64,000 nt of DNA from UPXZ01 sp964568675 (GCA_964568675.1 CAZMQV010000001.1:1-64000), one strand, 5' to 3'. Numbered from the stretch's first letter, positions 45,842-55,286 are shown. A program made the numbers and translations. Notes: generated by a model not told the origin, from the sequence alone.

Positions 45842-47173
45842 TCATTTTTTTAAGCTGATTTCCAAAATTTCGTTAGTCCTGCTGTCTGTTTTGAAGCGGT
45901 TGTCGAGCCGCCAACCTATAATCCAAACGATATTTTCGTCGGATGTGAGTAACCAGGTTTCTTCTTTTTGAATAATACTCAACTTACTGTCAATAAAGAA
46001 ATCGCTGACTTTCTTATTTTTACTCATGCCAAAAGGCTGAAAGCTATCGCCTTGTCGCCATTTCCGAATACAAAGCGGGTAGTTTATTTTTTCAGCATCG
46101 ATGTGAATGGTATCTGTGCTTTTTGAGGGTTCGAAGTCTTCCGTTTTGGCAAATCGGTTCAGTTTTAGCCGAATCGGTTCATCTATTTCCGTGTGTGTGG
46201 CTTCAATTTCATATTCCAATGTGGTTTCGTTCGTTTTTTTTTCGATAATTAGATGTGTGCGATCTTTAATTAGTCGATGACTATCGGAGAAAAACTGCAA
46301 TCCGGGTGTGGAATGAAGGCTTGAGGCGATGTTTTTTATCACATCGCTCTTAAAGTTGAATTCATTAAGCAGTTCAAAAAGCACCGTTTCTACATCAGCT
46401 TGTTTTAGCAATCCTTCAATGTCAATTGTGGTTTTGTCGGCAATTTTGCCCACTAATTGCGCTTTTATTTCGTTTATTTTGTCGTTGAATATCTTCCAGG
46501 CGCCTCTCAAGTTTTTACTATTGGTGTTGAGTGTCTCGTTTATCGACGGATTTATTTCAGAAAGCAGCGGTGTTATTTGATTCCTGATTTTGTTGCGGGT
46601 GTAGTCGTTGGCGTTGTTGGTGGAATCAAGCACCCAATTCAAGCCCTTCCATAAGGCATAATCATGGATTTCGTTACGTGAACAGTCGAGTAAGGGGCGA
46701 ATGATATTGCCATTTTTGGGTTCGATACCAATCAGTCCCTTCAATCCGGTGCCACGAATTAAGTTCAAAAGAATTGTCTCAGCCAAATCGTCGCTGTGGT
46801 GTGCCACCGCTATTAATGTCGCTCCGGTTTCCTGAGCCGTTTTCTTGAACCATTCGTAACGCAAGTCGCGGGCTGCCATTTCGATTGAAATTTTCCTGCT
46901 TTTGGCTGTCGCGATTGTGTCAAAGTCGATTTTGTGGAATGGAATTTTATATGATTCTGCCAAATTGCGTACAAAAAGCGCGTCTCTGTCGGATTCTTCG
47001 CCTCTTAAATGAAAATTGCAATGCCCAACGATACATTTGTACCCAATTGAAGTTAATATGCTAAGCAATACCACCGAATCCATTCCGCCACTTACTCCTA
47101 TAAATAATGTGTCGGTATTGGCAATTAGTTGATTTGTGGCGATAAACTTCTTTACTTTTTTGAGCAATCCCAT
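45842..47173 (-). CDS. tilS: tRNA(Ile)-lysidine synthase
   Basis: About 443 residues from MGLLKKVKKF. TilS converts C34 of tRNA-Ile(CAU) to lysidine so that it reads AUA. The ATP-binding PP-loop SGGMDSVVLL, the GHCNFHLRGEESDRDA region, the HHSDDLAET motif and RNKIRNQITP are all present, followed by the C-terminal TilS domain. The frame continues upstream to 47266, but a TACCTTTG box at 47203-47210 would start transcription near 47196, so the shorter start is preferred. Confidence 0.94.
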   Translation of the reverse strand: MGLLKKVKKFIATNQLIANTDTLFIGVSGGMDSVVLLSILTSIGYKCIVGHCNFHLRGEESDRDALFVRNLAESYKIPFHKIDFDTIATAKSRKISIEMAARDLRYEWFKKTAQETGATLIAVAHHSDDLAETILLNLIRGTGLKGLIGIEPKNGNIIRPLLDCSRNEIHDYALWKGLNWVLDSTNNANDYTRNKIRNQITPLLSEINPSINETLNTNSKNLRGAWKIFNDKINEIKAQLVGKIADKTTIDIEGLLKQADVETVLFELLNEFNFKSDVIKNIASSLHSTPGLQFFSDSHRLIKDRTHLIIEKKTNETTLEYEIEATHTEIDEPIRLKLNRFAKTEDFEPSKSTDTIHIDAEKINYPLCIRKWRQGDSFQPFGMSKNKKVSDFFIDSKLSIIQKEETWLLTSDENIVWIIGWRLDNRFKTDSRTNEILEISLKK

Positions 47174-47182
47174 TGTTTTGTC

Positions 47183-47210
47183 TATATTTGTATCAATAAT
47201 TACAAAGGTA
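47183..47210. promoter_or_regulatory. Face-to-face promoters of tilS and folC
   Basis: TATATTTG on the plus strand (47183-47190) serves folC, and TACCTTTG on the minus strand (47203-47210) serves tilS. The boxes point toward each other 12 bases apart, so the first ~20 bases of each transcript would cover the other promoter. Confidence 0.5.
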
Positions 47211-47288
47211 ATCAATTTGTTCAAATTAGATTTCATAAATAACTTTTGAATTGCAATGCAACTCAATGATGAATCAGGTTACAAAAAA

Positions 47289-48584
47289 ATGAATTATAAC
47301 GAAACAATACAATATCTTTACGACCGTTTGCCGGTTTTTCATCAAATTGGTGCGGCAGCTTACAAACCGGGCTTGGACAATTCGATTAGCATGATGGCTA
47401 AGCTGGGTAATCCGCACGAAAAGTATAAAACCATTCACGTTGCCGGCACCAATGGCAAAGGTTCTGTTTCTCATTTTTTATCGGCTGTATTGCAATCGGC
47501 AGGTTACAAAACAGGTCTTTATACCTCGCCACATCTGGTTGATTTTGGCGAAAGGGTGCGGTTGAATGGCACGAAAGTTAATGAGGAATTTGTAGTTGAC
47601 TTTGTGGCGAAAAACAAAGAATTGTTTGATGAAATTCAACCTTCTTTTTTTGAAGCAACCATGGCGCTGGCTTTTGATTATTTTGCGGCTGAGAAAGTGG
47701 ACGTGGCTATTGTAGAGGTGGGATTGGGTGGCAGGCTCGACAGTACAAATATTATTATACCCGAGTTGGCTATTATAACGAATATCAGCTTAGATCACAC
47801 CCAGTTTCTGGGCAATACGCTAACGAATATCGCTTCGGAGAAAGCTGGAATTATAAAGGAGAACGTGCCGGTGGTGATAGGCGAAGCTACACTCGAAACG
47901 AAAGCAGTTTTTATACAAAAAGCAGAAGAGCTTCACGCGCCCATATCTTTTGCCGAAGATTGTGTCGAAGTGAAATTCATGAAATATGACAACGGGGAAA
48001 TGCTCGTATCGAGCAATCGGTTTGGGCTACTGGAAAGCGGATTGAGCGGTGTTTATCAATTGAAAAATATCGCCACACTTCTTGAAAGCATCAGACAATT
48101 GCGTGAATGTGGTTTTGATATTAGTGATGATGCTGTTAGGGCGGGGATTAAATATGTGGTTTCACTTACTGGTTTGCAAGGTCGATGGCAACAAGTGTGC
48201 GACAGTCCGCGAGTGATATTGGACACCGGGCACAATCAAGCCGGTATTGAAAATGTGACGCGTCAGCTTGCCCAACAAAAATACAACCGGCTTCGGATTG
48301 TTTTCGGAATGGTTGAAGACAAAGATCCTGCACTCGTGTTGTCATTGTTGCCCAAAGGCGCAGTGTATTATTTTACAGCAGCAAACAGTAATCGTTCATT
48401 GCGTCCGGAGTTGCTCATCAATCGGGCAGCGGAATTTGAATTGCAAGGTTGTGCTTTTGGATCAGTGAAAGATGCGGTTAATCAGGCTGTTGAAGATGCT
48501 GAAACCGATGATCTGGTTTTTGTTGGAGGTAGCAATTTTGTTGTAGGCGAAGCATTGGAGCTTTTTGACAAAAAAAATAAGTAA
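47289..48584 (+). CDS. folC: Folylpolyglutamate/dihydrofolate synthase
   Basis: About 431 residues from MNYNETIQYLYDRL, the start usual for this family; an in-frame ATG at 47256 adds 11 residues without homology. FolC adds glutamate to dihydropteroate and folates in the cytoplasm. The Mur-ligase P-loop HVAGTNGKGSVSH, TSPHLVDFGER and the SLDHTQFLGNT region are visible, as is the C-terminal ligase domain with DTGHNQAG. Divergent from tilS. Confidence 0.95.
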   Translation: MNYNETIQYLYDRLPVFHQIGAAAYKPGLDNSISMMAKLGNPHEKYKTIHVAGTNGKGSVSHFLSAVLQSAGYKTGLYTSPHLVDFGERVRLNGTKVNEEFVVDFVAKNKELFDEIQPSFFEATMALAFDYFAAEKVDVAIVEVGLGGRLDSTNIIIPELAIITNISLDHTQFLGNTLTNIASEKAGIIKENVPVVIGEATLETKAVFIQKAEELHAPISFAEDCVEVKFMKYDNGEMLVSSNRFGLLESGLSGVYQLKNIATLLESIRQLRECGFDISDDAVRAGIKYVVSLTGLQGRWQQVCDSPRVILDTGHNQAGIENVTRQLAQQKYNRLRIVFGMVEDKDPALVLSLLPKGAVYYFTAANSNRSLRPELLINRAAEFELQGCAFGSVKDAVNQAVEDAETDDLVFVGGSNFVVGEALELFDKKNK

Positions 48585-48624
48585 TTCATCAATAGTTAAA
48601 TTTTAAAAGAATAAATCAGAAATC

Positions 48625-49893
48625 ATGAAATTCAAAACTTTTAGTATCATTGTGGCAGTTTTGGCGCTTATAAGCGCATGTGCTACTGCTACACCCCAAA
48701 ATGTGTTGTCGGAAAAAGAAAAAGCCGATGGCTGGAAATTGCTTTTTGATGGGAAAACACTCAACGGCTGGCGCGACTATAACGGTACTTCACTTACAGG
48801 TCCTTGGTTTGTGAAAAAAGGAACTATCAAGGCAAAAGGAGGTGGTGGCGACGCAAGTGGTTACATTGTTACCGAACGTGAATACGAAAATTTTATCTTG
48901 GAATGGGAGTGGAAAGTGGCGAAAGGTGGCAATAGTGGCGTTCTTTATCACGTTGTAGAAAATCCGAAATTCAAAGTGCCTTATGTTACCGGTCCTGAAT
49001 ATCAGTTGATTGACGACATTGGTTTCCCCGAGAAATTAGAAGATTGGCAGAAAACGGCAGCCGATTATGCCATGCACATCACCGACAAATCAAAGCTAAA
49101 AATTAAACCTGCCGGAAGTTGGAACATCTCTCGAATAGTGTTTGACAATGGGCATGTAACGCATTGGCTTAATGGTGAGAAGGTGGTGGAATTTGAAGCA
49201 TGGACCGACGATTGGTTCAAACGCAAGAATAGTGGCAAGTGGGAAAATGCTCCGGAATATGGTTTGGCACGTAAAGGGGTTATTTGTTTGCAGGATCATG
49301 GCTCTGCGGCATGGTTTCGGAATATGAAAATAAAAGAATTGCCCCGTAAAACGCGTGATGTGTCTGTTTTCAATGGTAAAGACCTCACTGGTTGGGATGT
49401 TTACGGGCAAGAAAAGTGGTATGTCGAAAATGGAAATCTGGTGTGTGAAAGTGGAGCTGAAAAGAAATATGGCTATCTTGCCACGAGGGCTTATTATGAC
49501 GATTTCGATTTTTCGGTCGATTTCAAGCAAGAATCAAATGGAAATTCGGGAGTGTTTATTCGTTCTTTTGTGGAGCCTGGCGCGGTGGTGAATGGCTGGC
49601 AGGTAGAAGTAGCGCCACTCGGACAAGGCACTGGCGGTATTTATGAATCATACGGCAGAGGCTGGCTCATAAAAATCCCGGCAGAGAAGGAAAAGTATTT
49701 AAAGGAAAACGAATGGAACACATTGCGAATACGTGTAGAAGGCAATCGTGTGAAAACATGGCTTAACGGCATGGAAATGGTCGATTTTGTCGATGATAAA
49801 ATTGGCAAAGGACATGGACGCATCGCCTTGCAAATTCATGATGGGGGCGGTATTAAAGTGTTGTGGAAAAACTTTAAGCTTAAAACTTTATAA
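48625..49893 (+). CDS. Lipoprotein with two DUF1080 domains (3-keto-disaccharide hydrolase family)
   Basis: A 422-residue lipoprotein: the signal ends at Cys19 (LALISAC). Two DUF1080 concanavalin-like domains follow in tandem, residues ~38-235 and ~245-422. Each starts with a WKLLFDGKTLNGW-like motif (second copy SVFNGKDLTGWDV) and contains GNSGV(L/F). The family includes enzymes that cleave 3-ketoglycosides. Activity here is inferred from family membership only. It starts 41 bases after folC and may be co-transcribed with it; I see no -7 box in the gap. Confidence 0.88.
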   Translation: MKFKTFSIIVAVLALISACATATPQNVLSEKEKADGWKLLFDGKTLNGWRDYNGTSLTGPWFVKKGTIKAKGGGGDASGYIVTEREYENFILEWEWKVAKGGNSGVLYHVVENPKFKVPYVTGPEYQLIDDIGFPEKLEDWQKTAADYAMHITDKSKLKIKPAGSWNISRIVFDNGHVTHWLNGEKVVEFEAWTDDWFKRKNSGKWENAPEYGLARKGVICLQDHGSAAWFRNMKIKELPRKTRDVSVFNGKDLTGWDVYGQEKWYVENGNLVCESGAEKKYGYLATRAYYDDFDFSVDFKQESNGNSGVFIRSFVEPGAVVNGWQVEVAPLGQGTGGIYESYGRGWLIKIPAEKEKYLKENEWNTLRIRVEGNRVKTWLNGMEMVDFVDDKIGKGHGRIALQIHDGGGIKVLWKNFKLKTL

Positions 49894-49914
49894 ATCGACT
49901 TGATGTAGATAGAG

Positions 49915-49947
49915 AAACCGGTAATGTTTAATTGCCGGTTTTTTTTT
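49915..49947 (+). terminator. Terminator after the DUF1080 gene
   Basis: Stem AAACCGGTAAT (49915-49925) with ATTGCCGGTTT (49931-49941), one mismatch, 5-base loop, followed by T-run to 49947. Confidence 0.88.
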
Positions 49948-50056
49948 GATGGAGCTTTTCGTATGTAATTTGCTCTCGCAATGCAATTACTTTATATTTT
50001 TGCTCCACTTAGCGACAAAAAACAATAAATCAGTTTTATATGTTGAATAATATTAA

Positions 50057-50064
50057 TAATTTTG
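50057..50064 (+). promoter_or_regulatory. Promoter of the CotH-like gene
   Basis: TAATTTTG matches TAnnTTTG. The leader would be about 115 bases. Confidence 0.45.
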
Positions 50065-50185
50065 CGTCCCGAAATTATCTTGTTTTGATGTTGGGTCAGA
50101 CTAAAGCAAAATTAGTTCTTATCTGATTTAGAAAAAAAGATTTTTTAGACATATAAAAGATAGAATCAAATCAAATTTCAACCAG

Positions 50186-52558
50186 ATGAAACAATCACAT
50201 GTTTTTCTTACAGTTCTCTTATTCCTGCTCCCTTTTAATTATATTCAATCAAAGCCGCTTTTGACTAAAAGTAAATACCTGATTGCTACGTATGATACGA
50301 ATAGTGATGGAGCTATAAGTCCTCACACGGGAAGTTATCAACTGATTTATGATGGTGAAAAAAATGAAGAAAATGCAACGGAAAGCGACTATTGGATAAT
50401 CAAGAATATTTCGGGCGATTACTACACATTCCAGAACTCGGAGAGCAAAAAATACATTCGATATAATGCCACAATGACCGATAGATACGCGTTGGAGCTG
50501 GTTGACGCCCTATATCCCGACAACTCCACATCGTTCACATTGGAGCATAAGCAAACGAACGGCACAAGCTACTATGTCATCCGCGCAGTTGCCAACAGTT
50601 CCAAAATATGGAATAAACGCACCAGCCTGAGCGAAGGAGTTTACCCCATTGGTGTTTATTCGGGGCAAGGATCTGCAAATGAAATGTTTGTATTCTACGA
50701 TAGTTCGGGCACAGCGGTGAGCGACGATGGAAAAATTACTGTTCCGCAAGAAGCTACCCGCACCTTAGGCGCTTTTGCTCCTTATATGCAAAGTTTCAAA
50801 ATAAATGGTAAAACTCCGGTGGTCGATAAACTTAAGAAAGAGTTTTTTGTAACACTACCCAAAGCTTCAATGCCAGCCACATCACTCAGTTGTTTGCTTG
50901 AGTTTGCTATGAAAGACGCATCTGATAAATTGTATATTGATGGAGTTGAAGTTGTATCGGGTGTTAACTTTAGTTTTAATAATGTGTCAAGTGCGCAGTA
51001 CTTTACATTTGAAATCAAAAAGGCTGGAGCTACCCGGGAAACTGCTAAACTCTATTTCTCATCTTTACCAATTGTTCAGATTTATACTGACGCCAACATT
51101 GGTAATGTATATTCACTTGCAAAAATATCAGTAAATGAACCTCTGAAAGAGGGTGAAAGTGAAATAGTGCCCACGAATATCCGAAATCGCGGTGCTACTT
51201 CTCTTGGCTTTCCCAAAAAAAGTTTTGCGATTAATTTACGCGATTCTTCAGGAATCAACTCCACCGATCGCACATTCTTCGATTTTCGGAATGATAATAA
51301 CTGGATACTTGATGCTATGTATGTGGATCCCGCGCGAATGCGAAACCGTGTTTCATTTGATTTGTGGAACGACTTTGCCACAAAGCCTTACTGGGCGGAT
51401 AAAGAGCCGAAAATAATTAACGGTACTCGCGGGCAATTTGTTGAAGTTTTCATCAACGAAGCGTACTGGGGACTGTATTGCATGACCGAAAAAATAGATA
51501 GGAAGCAACTAAAACTGAAAAAACTCCAACAAGACATCAGTACGGGAACACCTGTTTATACTCAGCGTGGAGCTTTGGTGAAAGCTACGAGTTGGAGTAC
51601 AGCCGTTATGTTCGGCTATCCTTATAATGGTAACAGCTCAATCCCAAATTTTAACAACAATTACATCAATTGGAGCGGTTATGAATATAAGTATCCCGAT
51701 TTGGATGAAGGTGAGCCTATCGCTTGGGATAATTTTTCGGCTGCGGCTAAGACGGCTTCAAGCTTATATACCAACAACACCCAATTCTTAAGCAATATGT
51801 CGGCCACTTTCGATTTGCCGGTTTATCTTGATTATTATCTGTTTATTGAACTGATGCTCGCAACCGACAATCATGGTAAAAACACCTATACATCCATTTA
51901 CGACCAAACTGTTTCGCCTAAAGTAAGCGTTACACCATGGGATATCGATGGCTCTTGGGGTATTCGTTGGGATGGTAGTAAGTCAATCACATATCCCGAG
52001 CAGGATTTTGATACCTTTTTGACTAACAACGAACATGGGCAATTCAATCTGTTCATGCGGATGAAACAACTGGATGCAGATACCTGGAAAACGGTTAAAT
52101 TAAAAGAACGTTACCAAAGCCTCCGTGGCAACTATTTCTCATACACTAATCTGATGCAGCGCTTTACCAATTATGCCGATGCGATGACCAAAAGTGGAGC
52201 CGATGTGCGTGAGAAAGCAAAATGGGGTAAGCCAAATCTTGATATTGAAATGGACTTTCTTGCCAACTGGATTGAGTCGCGTTTGAATTATCTCGACATC
52301 AAATACCTTGGAGCGCCTTACACCTCGGAGCCGAAAGTTGAAACAAGCATTGAGTGTGCGCCGAATCCGGTTGTTGATAAACTGACTGTTCGAGGTCTGA
52401 ACTCGAATGCCGAAGTTGTCGTTTGTAATATGCAAGGAGTAGTTTTGCAGAAATCAAAAGCTTTAAATGGGGCAACCGAAGTGGAAATGAAATCCTATGC
52501 GCCGGGAGTATATATCGTCAAATCAGGTCAAAATGTGATGAAAATAATCAAAAAATAA
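50186..52558 (+). CDS. Secreted CotH-like protein kinase-fold protein with T9SS tail
   Basis: A 790-residue protein with a signal peptide (FLTVLLFLLPFNYIQS). Residues ~25-170 resemble a ricin/beta-trefoil-like module (YWIIKNISGDYYTFQNSES). Residues ~330-620 match the CotH family: NIRNRGATSLGFPKKSFAI, RGQFVEVFINEAYWGLYCM, EKIDRK and VTPWDIDGSWG. CotH proteins have a divergent kinase fold; Bacillus CotH phosphorylates spore-coat proteins. The last ~75 residues (PNPVVDKLTVRG, APGVYIVKSGQNV) form a type IX sorting domain. The substrate is unknown. Own promoter and terminator. Confidence 0.85.
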   Translation: MKQSHVFLTVLLFLLPFNYIQSKPLLTKSKYLIATYDTNSDGAISPHTGSYQLIYDGEKNEENATESDYWIIKNISGDYYTFQNSESKKYIRYNATMTDRYALELVDALYPDNSTSFTLEHKQTNGTSYYVIRAVANSSKIWNKRTSLSEGVYPIGVYSGQGSANEMFVFYDSSGTAVSDDGKITVPQEATRTLGAFAPYMQSFKINGKTPVVDKLKKEFFVTLPKASMPATSLSCLLEFAMKDASDKLYIDGVEVVSGVNFSFNNVSSAQYFTFEIKKAGATRETAKLYFSSLPIVQIYTDANIGNVYSLAKISVNEPLKEGESEIVPTNIRNRGATSLGFPKKSFAINLRDSSGINSTDRTFFDFRNDNNWILDAMYVDPARMRNRVSFDLWNDFATKPYWADKEPKIINGTRGQFVEVFINEAYWGLYCMTEKIDRKQLKLKKLQQDISTGTPVYTQRGALVKATSWSTAVMFGYPYNGNSSIPNFNNNYINWSGYEYKYPDLDEGEPIAWDNFSAAAKTASSLYTNNTQFLSNMSATFDLPVYLDYYLFIELMLATDNHGKNTYTSIYDQTVSPKVSVTPWDIDGSWGIRWDGSKSITYPEQDFDTFLTNNEHGQFNLFMRMKQLDADTWKTVKLKERYQSLRGNYFSYTNLMQRFTNYADAMTKSGADVREKAKWGKPNLDIEMDFLANWIESRLNYLDIKYLGAPYTSEPKVETSIECAPNPVVDKLTVRGLNSNAEVVVCNMQGVVLQKSKALNGATEVEMKSYAPGVYIVKSGQNVMKIIKK

Positions 52559-52600
52559 TTTTTTAGTCTTCGATTTTTTTTTTGATGGACGTAAGTTACA

Positions 52601-52640
52601 AAAAAGCGCTCAGGATTTTTTATTCCTGAGCGCTTTTTTT
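52601..52640. terminator. Bidirectional terminator
   Basis: Perfect stem AAAAAGCGCTCAGGA (52601-52615) with TCCTGAGCGCTTTTT (52624-52638), with A- and T-runs on both sides. It serves the CotH-like gene from the left, and overlaps the stop codon of the small minus-strand ORF from the right. Confidence 0.92.
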
Positions 52641-52815
52641 AGTGCATATCGTCATCGTATTTCATTTGGATAATGATATTTTTACGAATTAAATGGCTTG
52701 TCGCGCTCACACACTCTTCAACTTCGAGTAATGAATATCCGATTTGTTTGCGAAGCCTTACTATTCTCCTTATCTCGACAAAGCTTCTCCCTATATTGAT
52801 TTCCGATATTTTCAT
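52639..52815 (-). CDS. Small 58-residue hypothetical protein
   Basis: An ATG at 52815 opens 58 codons ending in TAA at 52639-52641. The product starts MKISEINIGRSFVEIRR, has a basic helix (RRIVRLRKQIG), an amphipathic stretch (SLLEVEECVSATSHLI) and an acidic end (YDDDMH). Codon use looks like that of real genes, and the stop falls exactly at the terminator hairpin, both arguments for a true gene. No -7 box is clear upstream, and I recognise no family. It could also be the relic of a larger gene. Confidence 0.45.
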   Translation of the reverse strand: MKISEINIGRSFVEIRRIVRLRKQIGYSLLEVEECVSATSHLIRKNIIIQMKYDDDMH

Positions 52816-52961
52816 CAAAAAGCATAGTAATTGATCTGTTTTTCGCGGTAAGTACCATTATCTTGATGATCGTGTAAGAAATCTAAGAGTTGAAATCAGA
52901 GGCAATAAATGATAAAATCAGGAAAAGTCTGGTGCTTATGCACCGGAATAAGTTATATAGG

Positions 52962-53410
52962 TGAAATTGTCAATCGACAAAACGGGTGGTAAATGATTTA
53001 CAAATGAAATTGTTACATGACAAAACGGGTGATAAATGAGTTACCACTAAAATTGTCAATCGACAAAACGTGTGAAAATGATTTACAAATGAAATTGTTA
53101 CATGACAAAATGGGTGGTAAATGAGTTACCACTAAAATTGTCAATCGACAAAACGGGTGAAAATGATTTACGAATGAAATTGTCAAATGACAAAACGGGT
53201 GAAAATGATTTACAAATGAAATTGTCAAATGACAAAACGGGTGAAAATGAGTTACGAATGAAATTGTTACATGACAAAATGGGTGAAAATGATTTACGAA
53301 TGAAATTGTCAATCGACAAAATGGGTGGTAAATGATTTACAAATGAAATTGTTACATGACAAAATGGGGGAAAATGATTTGTAAATAGGATTGTTGCATA
53401 ACAAAACAAT
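52962..53410. repeat. Tandem repeat array 3: about ten units of 42 bp, each with a dyad
   Basis: Units run GAAATTGTCAAATGACAAAA, then CGGGTGAAAATGATTTACAAAT, 42 bp in all. Each has a dyad at the same place: TTGTCAAATGACAA, TTGTCAATCGACAA or TTGTTACATGACAA. Variants alternate along the array, so it probably grew by duplicating two-unit blocks. Because 42 is divisible by 3, long open frames exist on both strands, but they are repeat artefacts. Confidence 0.92.
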
Positions 53411-53485
53411 GCTCGAAATGATTCCAATGCTCGAATTGCCATTCGGTTGGAACAGCCCACATCCTCAAAAATCAGAAATCAATAC

Positions 53486-53528
53486 CAACAAACGAGCCAC
53501 AGAACGTAATTCTGTGGCTCGTTTGTTG
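53486..53528. terminator. Long perfect hairpin downstream of nagB
   Basis: A 19-bp perfect stem, CAACAAACGAGCCACAGAA with its complement, and a 5-base loop. No long T-run follows on either strand, so it may act as RNA 3' end protection or a weak terminator. Confidence 0.7.
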
Positions 53529-53588
53529 TATAAATGCTTGTAACGGTTTATTCGGGATACTTTTGTTTTCGTTGTTTTATTACGAAAA

Positions 53589-54398
53589 TTAAATCAGACT
53601 GTTGGGGTCTAAACGTTCTTTTTCAATATCCAGGAAGTATTTATATGTACCCACTTTAAGCTCGGAACATGCGTCGTAATCGCAAACAATAATCCCTTTT
53701 GGGTGCAATTGAAGTGCGCTGATAGTCCACATGTGGTTAATAGGCTCTTCTACCGCATGGCGGAGCGCACGCGCTTTGCCTTGTCCATTTACGATGATTA
53801 TCACCTCTTTCGCATCCAATACAGTGCCTACACCTACCGTGATGGAGGTTTTCGGTACATTATTCACATCGTTGTCGAAGAAACGCGAGTTGGCGATAAG
53901 CGTTTCGGTAGTCAGCGTTTTTTGACGCGTGCGTGATGACAATGAAGATGCCGGTTCGTTGAAAGCGATGTGCCCGTCGGCGCCAATGCCACCTAAAAAT
54001 AGGTCGATACCACCCACTTCTTTCATTTTTGCTTCGTAAGCCTCACATTCAGCATCCAGGTCTTCAGCCATTCCATTGAGGATGTGCGCGTTCTCCGGCT
54101 TGATATCCACATGGTTGAAGAAGTTGGTCCACATAAAGTTATAGTAGCTTTGAGGATGCTCTTTAGGCAATCCTACATACTCGTCCATATTGAAGGTGAT
54201 AACATTTTCAAAAGAAATCACACCTGCTTTGTGCAGTTTAATCAATTGTTTGTATGTGCCAAGTGGTGAAGAACCTGTAGGAAGTCCAAGCACAAAAGGT
54301 TTGTCGCTCGTAGGGTTTGCAGCAATCAGTTTGGACGCAATGTAATTAGCAGCCCATTCAGAAACATTCTGATAATCTGGTTGAATGATAAGTCTCAT
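53589..54398 (-). CDS. nagB: Glucosamine-6-phosphate deaminase
   Basis: A 269-residue enzyme converting glucosamine-6-phosphate to fructose-6-phosphate and ammonia, linking amino-sugar use to glycolysis. LGLPTGSSPLGTY binds phosphate, FNMDEYVGL carries the catalytic Asp, and GGIGADGHIAFNEP supplies the Asp, His and Glu of the ring-opening machinery. Length equals the E. coli protein (266). It is monocistronic, with tandem -7 boxes upstream. Confidence 0.96.
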   Translation of the reverse strand: MRLIIQPDYQNVSEWAANYIASKLIAANPTSDKPFVLGLPTGSSPLGTYKQLIKLHKAGVISFENVITFNMDEYVGLPKEHPQSYYNFMWTNFFNHVDIKPENAHILNGMAEDLDAECEAYEAKMKEVGGIDLFLGGIGADGHIAFNEPASSLSSRTRQKTLTTETLIANSRFFDNDVNNVPKTSITVGVGTVLDAKEVIIIVNGQGKARALRHAVEEPINHMWTISALQLHPKGIIVCDYDACSELKVGTYKYFLDIEKERLDPNSLI

Positions 54399-54440
54399 TG
54401 TCGCTTTTTTTTATTTAATTTGTTTTGGTTGAATTATTTG

Positions 54441-54456
54441 CAAATTTACAAATTTA
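54441..54456 (-). promoter_or_regulatory. Tandem promoter boxes of nagB
   Basis: Two adjacent minus-strand TAAATTTG boxes at 54441-54448 and 54449-54456, about 45-55 bases before the nagB ATG. Confidence 0.5.
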
Positions 54457-54678
54457 TTTATGATTATCATAATTTTCTAATGAAATGATTGTAGCCTCAT
54501 ATTTTGCTCGCTTCTATCCAAGTGTTGATTTTTTTTTGAATTAATTTTTCTCCTGATGATTTATTTCAAATTCGTTTTGTCGATGTTATTTCGGTGAAGT
54601 AAAACCTCGCAGATTCTTTCAAGAAAAATATTTTACGACAAAAACAAAGCAATGTGTTTGAAAATTGAAAAATATGTG

Positions 54679-54686
54679 TATATTTG
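54679..54686 (+). promoter_or_regulatory. Promoter of ssb
   Basis: TATATTTG matches TAnnTTTG. It overlaps an in-frame ATG at 54684, which therefore cannot be the translation start. The rest of the gap 54457-54678 shows no gene. Confidence 0.65.
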
Positions 54687-54728
54687 CCGTGCAATTGTTT
54701 TAAATTAATCACTTTAATATTAAGTATC

Positions 54729-55166
54729 ATGTCAGTTAACAAAGCAATTTTAGTAGGAAATGTGGGTCGTGACCCGGAAGTACGTTATTTGGACAAAAAT
54801 GTCGCAGTAGCAAATTTTACATTGGCAACCACCGAGCGTGGATATACCATGCAGAATGGAACTCAGGTGCCTGATCGAACCGAATGGCACAACATCGTTG
54901 CTTGGCGCGGTTTGGCAGAAATGGCTGAGAAATACATTCGCAAAGGTACCCAAATTTATGTTGAAGGTAAACTTCAAACACGAAGTTGGGAGAAGGATGG
55001 CGTAAAGCGCTATACTACCGAGATAGTGGCTGATAATATTCAGCTTCTTGGTCGTCGCCCGGATCAAAACAGTGAAAATCCGGCTACGCCGTCAGTGGCT
55101 TCAACCGGAGTTGTCGAAGCAGAAGCTCCTATCGCGTCGGCCGAAGGGGATGACCTGCCTTTCTAA
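54729..55166 (+). CDS. ssb: Single-stranded DNA-binding protein
   Basis: 145 residues from MSVNKAILVGN. The OB-fold covers residues 1-105 (VGRDPEVRYLD, NFTLATTERGY, EWHNIVAWRGLAEMAEKY, GTQIYVEGKLQTRSW). A short variable linker leads to the acidic tip EGDDLPF, which binds partner proteins of replication and repair. The longer frame from 54684 starts inside the promoter. Confidence 0.96.
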   Translation: MSVNKAILVGNVGRDPEVRYLDKNVAVANFTLATTERGYTMQNGTQVPDRTEWHNIVAWRGLAEMAEKYIRKGTQIYVEGKLQTRSWEKDGVKRYTTEIVADNIQLLGRRPDQNSENPATPSVASTGVVEAEAPIASAEGDDLPF

Positions 55167-55194
55167 TTTATTAGATTTTAGTTTAGTTACCTCC

Positions 55195-55234
55195 AACAGG
55201 CATACGGAAAAAGTTCTTTTTCTGTATGCCTTGT
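55195..55234 (+). terminator. Terminator of ssb
   Basis: Long hairpin: GGCATAC and GAAAAAG on the left pair with CTTTTTC and GTATGCC on the right with one internal mismatch, followed by TTGTTTATTTTATT. Confidence 0.82.
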
Positions 55235-55278
55235 TTATTTTATTACATATAATGTTTTGTGCCTGATTTTTTTTTTGT

Positions 55279-55286
55279 TATTTTTG
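55279..55286 (+). promoter_or_regulatory. Promoter of the gamma-CA-ABC operon
   Basis: TATTTTTG matches TAnnTTTG, 40 bases before the ATG at 55326. Confidence 0.5.

Noticed and set aside
53013..53460. Long open frames on both strands with 14-residue repeats
   Set aside because: The 42-bp unit is a multiple of three, so open frames arise automatically on both strands.
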